NCBI RefSeq assembly: GCF_040822115.1
Contig: NZ_CP162004.1
Span: 1,736,001 to 1,800,000 of the forward strand
Source of the DNA: Flavobacterium sp. WC2421
Lineage (GTDB): Bacteria > Bacteroidota > Bacteroidia > Flavobacteriales > Flavobacteriaceae
DNA length: 64,000 bases
Direction: 5' to 3'
Shown here one piece after another: positions 60,401 to 64,000 of this stretch. The translations under genes and the position numbers were made by a program. Under the pieces are notes generated by a model that saw only the letters and a list, made by a program, of their open reading frames with translations, ran no database searches and had not been told where the DNA came from. The first letter of the stretch is position 1. Every line of letters begins with the position of its first letter.

Positions 60401-63400
60401 TGTTGGACGGCTGAGTGGTAATTATTACTTCTTTTTTTACTGTGAAAGTTTTTGTTGCACTTGCGGTAGTACATGAGGTTGCTGAATTTGTGGTTAGTTT
60501 AAGGATAACGGTTCCACTAAAATTTGAGGCAGGTGTATAAGTTACTGTTTGTGGTGATGCATTTTGAGCTGTATTGCTTAACGTTCCACCTCCAGACGTG
60601 ATTGACCAAGCACCTGTTGTTGCTCCACCACCAATAGAAGCACCAGTTAAAATAATTGCTGAGGGAGTTGCAGATTGACAAATGGTTTGATCTAATCCTG
60701 CATCAACAGTTGATGCCGTATTTACCGTAATTGTTCTTGTGTCAGAAATAGGGGAACAGGAAGTTAAGGCATTTGTAGTTAATGTCAAAATTACATTTCC
60801 GCTATAGTTTATAGCCGGAGTATAAGTAACGGTCGCTGGAGTTGCGGTCTGCGCAGTACTACTTAATGTTCCTCCTCCAGACGTAATTGACCAAGCTCCA
60901 GTTGTTGCTCCGCCACCTATTGAAGCTCCCGCTAAGGTTATTGATGATGGTGATAAAGATTGGCATGCAATGTTGGGGCCACCAGCATTTACTGTAGGTG
61001 CAGTATTAACTGTGATTGTTCTTGTCGCATTGGTAGCAGTACATGAGGTCAAGGCACTTGTAGTTAAAGTCAAAATTACATTTCCGCTATAATTTGTTGC
61101 TGGAGTATAAGTAACAAGATCAGGAGTTGTAGTTTGTGCAGTATTACTTAATGATCCTCCTCCTGAAGTAATGGACCAAGCCGCAGTTGTAGCGCCTCCA
61201 CCAAATGATGCTCCAGTTAATTGAATAGGGGATGGGGATGGGGATTGACAAATCGTTTGATTCAAACCAGGATTTACAGTAGAAGCAACATTAATAGTTA
61301 TTGTTCTTGTGGCAGTTGTTGGATTACATGATGTAGCTGAATTTGTAGTTAAAGTCAAAATTACGTTTCCGCTATAGTTTATTGCTGGAGTATAGGTGAC
61401 GCTAGACGGAGTTGCAGTTTGTGCGGTGCTACTTAATGTTCCTCCTCCAGAGGTGATTGACCAAGCTCCAGTTGTGGCTCCACCACCTATTGAAGCTCCT
61501 GTTAAGGTAATTGCTGAAGGGGATGAAGATTGACAAATGGTTTGATCCAAACCAGGATTCACAGTTGATAGCGCGTTAACCGTAATTGTTTTTGTAGCAC
61601 TTACGGTTGAACAAGTGCTTAAAGCATTTGTAGTTAAGGTTAAAATTACGGCTCCACTATAATTTGCCGCTGGAGTGTATGTCACGGTTGCTGGTGATGC
61701 GGTTTGTGCAGTATTGCTTAATGTTCCTCCTCCAGAAGTAATTGACCAAGCTCCTGTAGTCGCTCCGCCACCAACTGATGCTCCAGCTAATGTAATGGGC
61801 GATTGAGTCGCAGATTGACAAATGGTTTGATTAGTTCCAGCATTTACAGAAGATGCGGCATTTATGGTAATAGTTCTTGTAGCACTTATTGGTGAACAAG
61901 AACTTAAAGCATTTGTAGTTAAAGTCAAAGTAATTACCCCACTAGAGTTTGCCGCTGGAGTATAGGTCACAGTTGCTGGTGATGCGGTTTGTGCAGTGCT
62001 ACTTAATGTTCCTCCACCTGAAGTAATTGACCAAGCAGCAGTAGTTGCTCCACCACCAATAGTCGCCCCTGATAAAGTTAGGGCAGATGGTGTTGCAGAT
62101 TGGCATACAATATCTGGTCCTCCAGCATTTACAGTAGGTGACGCATTAATAGTAATCGTTCTTGTTGCACTAGTTGGAGAGCAGGCTGTTGGTGCATCTG
62201 AAGTCAAAGTTAAAATTACATTTCCGCTATAATTTGCTACGGGGGTGTAAGTCACAGATGCTGGATTTGACGTAGGTGCTGATGATGATAATGATCCTCC
62301 TCCAGAAGTGATCGACCAAGCTGCTGTTGTTGCTCCCCCTGAACGAGTTGCTCCAGATAGTGTAATGGCTGATGGGGTATTAGATTGACAAACGGTATCA
62401 GGACCACCTGCAGTAACAATAGGAGTTTGGCTTACAGTTATAATTGCATTCCCTGTTGCGGATAAACTACAAGTTGGTGTAGCTGTATAAGCTACACTTG
62501 TTAAAGAATAAGTTTTACTAGCAGAAAGTGTAGGTGTTGTTAATACAGCTGTTCCACTTGCGCCAATATTTATTGTCGAACTTCCAGCAATTCCAGTAAC
62601 TGTGTAAGTAACAGTAGTGTTTGGCGTCGCGTTGAATGTGATGTTAGTAGTTGAACCAGAGCAAATTGTTGTAGTACCACCTATAGATGCCGTAACTGGA
62701 GGTAAAACGGTAATTACCATTTGATCAGTTGAAACGGGGCAACTACCTTCTGCCCTTACAGTTGCGGTAAGGGTTACTGATCCGCCACTGGTTGCTATGG
62801 CATTATTTATGGTGTAGGTCGCATTGGCTTTACCAGTATTCGAAAAACTTCCAGAGGGTGCGGACCATGTTAAATCATTATTAATATTAGTAGATCCACC
62901 ACCAGTAGCTAACAGTGAAACTGTACTTGTTCCTGCACAAACTATTTGATCAACACCAGCATCTACATATCCAAAAGTCCCTACAGTTGCACTATAATTA
63001 GGGCTTGTACTTGATCCACAAGCATTTGTAGCAGTCACAGAAATGTTTTTAGTTCCAGTTGATTGTACACCTGCATCAACAACTATAGCCGTTGTTCCTT
63101 GACCAGAAGTAATGGTCCATCCAGCAGGTACATTCCAGGTGTAACTGGTCGCATTTGCAACAGCTGAAATAGAGTACATTAAACCATAGGCAATTGGACA
63201 TAGAGAACTAGATTGACCAACTGGAACAATTGGTATTCCAGGAGTGGCAGGAATACCTGAAAATACATTTATAGGTTGTGAGGCAGACACATTGCCACCG
63301 CAACCTCCTGTTATGGTATAGGTTATGTTGCAAGTTCCAGCTCCTGTAGCGGTAACAAGCCCTGTAGCATTAACAGTTGCAACCGAGTTGTTGCTACTGC

Positions 63401-64000
63401 TCCAAGTACCTGTACCACCACCTAAAATTACGGAATTGGCAGTAAAGCTTGTTGAGGTTGAAATACATAAATTACTGATTCCAGTAACGGAAGCAATACT
63501 TGCATTTGGATTTATAGTTATCGATTGTTGAGCTGTTTTAGTTCCTGAACATCCTCCTGAAATGGTGTAAATTATGTTTGAAGTTCCTGCGGAAACTCCA
63601 GTAACAACTCCAGTTGATGAATTAACTGTCGCTACAGCTGTATTGCTACTTGTCCAAGTTCCAGAACCACCACCTAGGACAACTGAGTTTGCCGCATAAG
63701 TTGTTGTTCCAGAAATACATATCGGACTGGCGCCACTAACGGAACTAATACTTGCATTTGGGGTTATGGTTATTGATTGTTGTGCAGTTTTAATTCCTGA
63801 ACAACCTCCTGAAATAGTGTAAATTATGTTTGAAGTTCCTGCTGAAACTCCTGTGACAACTCCAGTTGATGAATTAATTGTCGCTACAGCTGTATTTGAA
63901 CTGCTCCAAGCGCCAGTTCCACCACCTAAAACAACTGAGTTTGCGGCGTAGGTTGTTGTACCAGAAATGCAAATTGGACTTGTACCAGTAACGGAGCCAA
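54486..64000 (-). CDS. Giant T9SS type A repeat adhesin, 3' part (N-terminus outside window)
   Basis: The frame stays open to the right edge, so this is at least about 3170 residues and 5'-partial. A GTG at 63290 is in frame but coding repeats continue upstream of it. From the N-side: Ig-like (BIG2-type) repeats of about 83 residues (63270-64000); seven units of 95 residues (60437-62431); Ig-like and BIG2-like domains; five PKD-like units of about 95 residues (58250-59657); a jelly-roll domain (about 57350-57880); and further Ig domains. A non-repetitive region (about 54700-56600) follows. The C-terminus (KVYLFNILGQKIENW, GVYIVKIQTSKGNFSKNIIVH) is a T9SS type A sorting signal. A surface adhesin is the likely role; SprB-type function cannot be claimed. 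Confidence 0.88.
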   Translation of the reverse strand, partial: GSVTGTSPICISGTTTYAANSVVLGGGTGAWSSSNTAVATINSSTGVVTGVSAGTSNIIYTISGGCSGIKTAQQSITITPNASISSVSGASPICISGTTTYAANSVVLGGGSGTWTSSNTAVATVNSSTGVVTGVSAGTSNIIYTISGGCSGTKTAQQSITINPNASIASVTGISNLCISTSTSFTANSVILGGGTGTWSSSNNSVATVNATGLVTATGAGTCNITYTITGGCGGNVSASQPINVFSGIPATPGIPIVPVGQSSSLCPIAYGLMYSISAVANATSYTWNVPAGWTITSGQGTTAIVVDAGVQSTGTKNISVTATNACGSSTSPNYSATVGTFGYVDAGVDQIVCAGTSTVSLLATGGGSTNINNDLTWSAPSGSFSNTGKANATYTINNAIATSGGSVTLTATVRAEGSCPVSTDQMVITVLPPVTASIGGTTTICSGSTTNITFNATPNTTVTYTVTGIAGSSTINIGASGTAVLTTPTLSASKTYSLTSVAYTATPTCSLSATGNAIITVSQTPIVTAGGPDTVCQSNTPSAITLSGATRSGGATTAAWSITSGGGSLSSSAPTSNPASVTYTPVANYSGNVILTLTSDAPTACSPTSATRTITINASPTVNAGGPDIVCQSATPSALTLSGATIGGGATTAAWSITSGGGTLSSTAQTASPATVTYTPAANSSGVITLTLTTNALSSCSPISATRTITINAASSVNAGTNQTICQSATQSPITLAGASVGGGATTGAWSITSGGGTLSNTAQTASPATVTYTPAANYSGAVILTLTTNALSTCSTVSATKTITVNALSTVNPGLDQTICQSSSPSAITLTGASIGGGATTGAWSITSGGGTLSSTAQTATPSSVTYTPAINYSGNVILTLTTNSATSCNPTTATRTITINVASTVNPGLNQTICQSPSPSPIQLTGASFGGGATTAAWSITSGGGSLSNTAQTTTPDLVTYTPATNYSGNVILTLTTSALTSCTATNATRTITVNTAPTVNAGGPNIACQSLSPSSITLAGASIGGGATTGAWSITSGGGTLSSTAQTATPATVTYTPAINYSGNVILTLTTNALTSCSPISDTRTITVNTASTVDAGLDQTICQSATPSAIILTGASIGGGATTGAWSITSGGGTLSNTAQNASPQTVTYTPASNFSGTVILKLTTNSATSCTTASATKTFTVKKEVIITTQPSNTSICASFPADLNVVAIGDELTYQWYKGAFPGVAVSNSGNISGAQSSNLHFNQASLSDDGIYYVIVSGASACSPVISAQRTLNVDQAIIVSTQPITQSICSGSNITLTVSADANGDMLSFQWRKNGINIGAPTTSTTNSSLILNNNTITATYDVLISGPSGYTCSSVQSTTATVSIYPIPTISGTLSVCEGANTQLSGSASPNVSSPWLSSNTAVATVSNTGLVTGILAGSTTITYTNSNGCKITATVTVNPTPNAVVTNGSQTICSSTLITPMVVSGNVPSTIFNWTRDNTGTVTGIAASGSGNISGNLVNTTSAPVTVTFTIIPSTATCIGIAITSTVVVNPTAQVNQPLDQILCNSSFITAVNFGTTNTGGTTTYSWTNNTTSIGLAASGSGNITSFSAINNGNSPVIATIIVTPTFTNGGASCIGATKTFTITVNPKANVNKPSPIDVCNGNTVAAITFGSSNSGGTKTYAWTNNNPSIGLGASGTGDIPSFTAINNGSSPITATINVTPTFDNGGIKCNGQAETFVITINPTAEVNQPSNLTFCNGNATSAITFGTTNTGGTTTYNWTNNTPSIGITSGSGSILSFSAINNGTTPVIATITVTPSFNNSSINCTGPSKTFTITVNPTPTVTVPSNLTVCNNGVVPATNFTSSPAGGTFTWTNSNPSIGLAASGAGNIPSFNATNSGTSAINATITVTPTVNGCTGTPKTYTIKIDASSTGGIVSYSDGTKTKTDCHSASGQLTLSGHTGTILYWETSIDAGNTWTNIANGGNTTYNYSTITTNTMFRVAIQNASCTIVKSDVAILFIIPNIKPSPVSALPSTICEGDSTTLTSSASYSTSQNLQNGGLFNTAQPVGWYVDGGNFNASGDNGNNHTWLETNGNAGTEYDTASNDKFAIVRGAIDSRLETPIFDLVGLTTANLTFDYAYQLASGATGKVELSFDGGATYPVTLITYTGNKTPYNKFTSAMSINLDAYLGYSNLRIKFNFHGTVNSVNAFGGSSWAIDNVQIPQAPVPTLTSQWQNLGTGAIISVSNATNVTVTPAITTTYAVTSFLNGCTSYGIDGTTYVTVTVNKRPLVTASPATICSDDISNIPLSSAVVGTETSTTFTWTVVQTGVTGATVGSGNTIAQKLTTTGATSGTAVYTITPTSKGCLGTAKNITVTVNPRPTANIGPNQTICYGGTGTFSIALTGKAPWTFTYTNGTTPTTVTTSANPYVFTVPNIIVNTTYIVTALSDANCNPAKPSDLTGSAAVTVLTGTAGIWTGLVSTDWFDCKNWEQGLPSYTIDAQIPTTPSGGFGMPVIDNTSPFAPLYSGIATARDLIVNPGASVTMVNTNNSELQISRNWRNSGAFIPGTGTVTFNGGTANQIQTINLGIKTNETFYNLKTNTTGTAKGLSVVNQFELTVQNQLNLLKGDVRLTGEAQLVQTIATSNPTGGQGVLLIDQQGQKNSFNYNYWSSPVSLNNINYSISSVLRDGTDVTTNPFNPTVITFLDGAFSADLPQTNPITVSNRWLWAFNSPALSDPLLNYYQWKYVGSTGTINIGEGFTMKGNGGVVPISSLQNYVFVGIPNTGTIQLKIDPEQSYLVGNPYPSALDAKQFIRDNLRDCTGCTNSKNVFNGALYYWDHFGLSNNHYLAEYEGGYATYTLMGGVAGINDSSLTVNDGSTGSKIPKQYIPVAQGFFVDAFLDTDISGSEIPISVEGGTLLFKNSQRQFVRESSGSSLFMKTNSTTKINSPEIDDRSKIRLGFDSAIGAHRQLLVGIDPNTTNQFDIGYDAPMYDLSDDDMYWEMNDTQFIIQGVPNFNDDQIIPVGINVANEGEITIKIDAMENIPNSLEIYLFDNVTGIYNDIKNNDLTLSLTPGAYTNRFSLHFANKTLSVDKAKLNDGILVYFTNDNKILNIKNNFVDNTIEKVYLFNILGQKIENWTIDDGVQASIKLPIKNVRTGVYIVKIQTSKGNFSKNIIVH
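58250..59657 (-). repeat. Array of five PKD-like units within the giant adhesin gene
   Basis: Units of about 282-294 bp. Each has a Cys after NLT/ILC/DVC, a WTNNxPSIGL segment, SFSAINNGTTPVIATITVTP and a closing CTGPSKTFTITVNPT. Three middle units are the closest to each other; the first and last are diverged. Confidence 0.85.
60437..62431 (-). repeat. Seven near-identical 285-bp repeats within the giant adhesin gene
   Basis: Each unit encodes 95 residues: ICQS, LxGASxGGGATTxAWSITSG, GGTLSxTAQT, VTYTPAxNYSGxVILTLTT, then CxxxxATRTITVN. Seven units give 1995 bp, exactly the length observed. All units keep the same phase and length. Confidence 0.92.
63270..64000 (-). repeat. Array of about three 249-252-bp Ig-like repeats at the right edge
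   Basis: Units repeat at 63270, 63519 and 63771 (spacing 249 and 252 bp). Each encodes GGGTGTWSSSNxxVATVN, GVVTGVSAGTSNIIYTISGGCSG and a Cys-containing link. The array continues outside the window. Confidence 0.85.

Noticed and set aside
60437..62431. Possible CRISPR-like array from the regular repeats
   Set aside because: Units are 285 bp, coding, in frame and contiguous with no spacers, so this is a protein repeat array.

Overview
This window is chromosomal DNA of a Flavobacteriaceae bacterium, most likely Flavobacterium or a close relative. It is AT-rich. Promoters have the Bacteroidetes form (TTTG, about 19 bp, then TAnnTTTG) with few clear Shine-Dalgarno sites. Two proteins carry type IX secretion sorting tails of types A and B. 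SusC-like outer-membrane parts (CarboxypepD_reg plus plug), GIN/DUF2807, DUF5683, WbqC and PaiB families are also typical of this group.

Layout. 1-3.5 kb: end of a lipocalin-like gene, OmpA-family lipoprotein, lone ABC ATPase, fabH. 3.6-10.5 kb (- strand): TonB-dependent receptor and a 1428-residue T9SS type B surface protein. 10.7-15.6 kb (+): argS, ffh, folD, DUF1801 gene. 15.7-19.4 kb (-): rluF, alpha/beta hydrolase, zinc-ribbon relative, Nif3 family. 19.5-21.3 kb (+): lpxK and purine nucleoside phosphorylase, overlapping. 21.3-25.4 kb (-): TPR hybrid histidine kinase, gap, lipA. 25.7-30.1 kb (-): TonB-like protein, ECF sigma factor overlapping a glycosyltransferase, PaiB, murB. 30.1-35.6 kb (-): asnB, glycosyltransferase, DUF2461, rhodanese-thioredoxin fusion lipoprotein, recF. 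35.8-42.1 kb (+): TPR membrane protein, ribH, mutL, two rhomboids, a membrane-anchored EEP enzyme. 42.1-47.4 kb (-): tightly packed parA-parB-DUF5683-dapB-lepB-wbqC. 47.8-49.0 kb (+): tRNA-Pro(UGG) and trxB. 49.1-53.4 kb (-): padR-pspC-GIN-GIN envelope-stress-like cluster and a DUF4870 gene. 53.6-54.1 kb (+): DUF4442 gene. 54.2-64 kb (-): a small Cys/Lys-rich secreted protein and a giant T9SS type A repeat adhesin that runs off the right edge.

Most genes are housekeeping. The most notable non-coding signal is a family of five dispersed intergenic elements (2268-2366, 12516-12612, 25514-25610, 47581-47727, 52891-52964). They share short core motifs around hairpins of unrelated sequence. The helix next to the cores shows compensatory changes between copies (T-A, A-T and G-C at one pair; A-T and G-C at another), which argues for a selected RNA structure. 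It may correspond to the published Flavo-1 RNA motif, which could not be checked here. Other points of note are a zinc-ribbon protein that lost all four cysteines, a MutL lacking its endonuclease motifs, two genes whose start codon is fused to an upstream terminator, and long in-frame repeat arrays in the giant adhesin.

No CRISPR array, insertion sequence, prophage or rRNA was seen.
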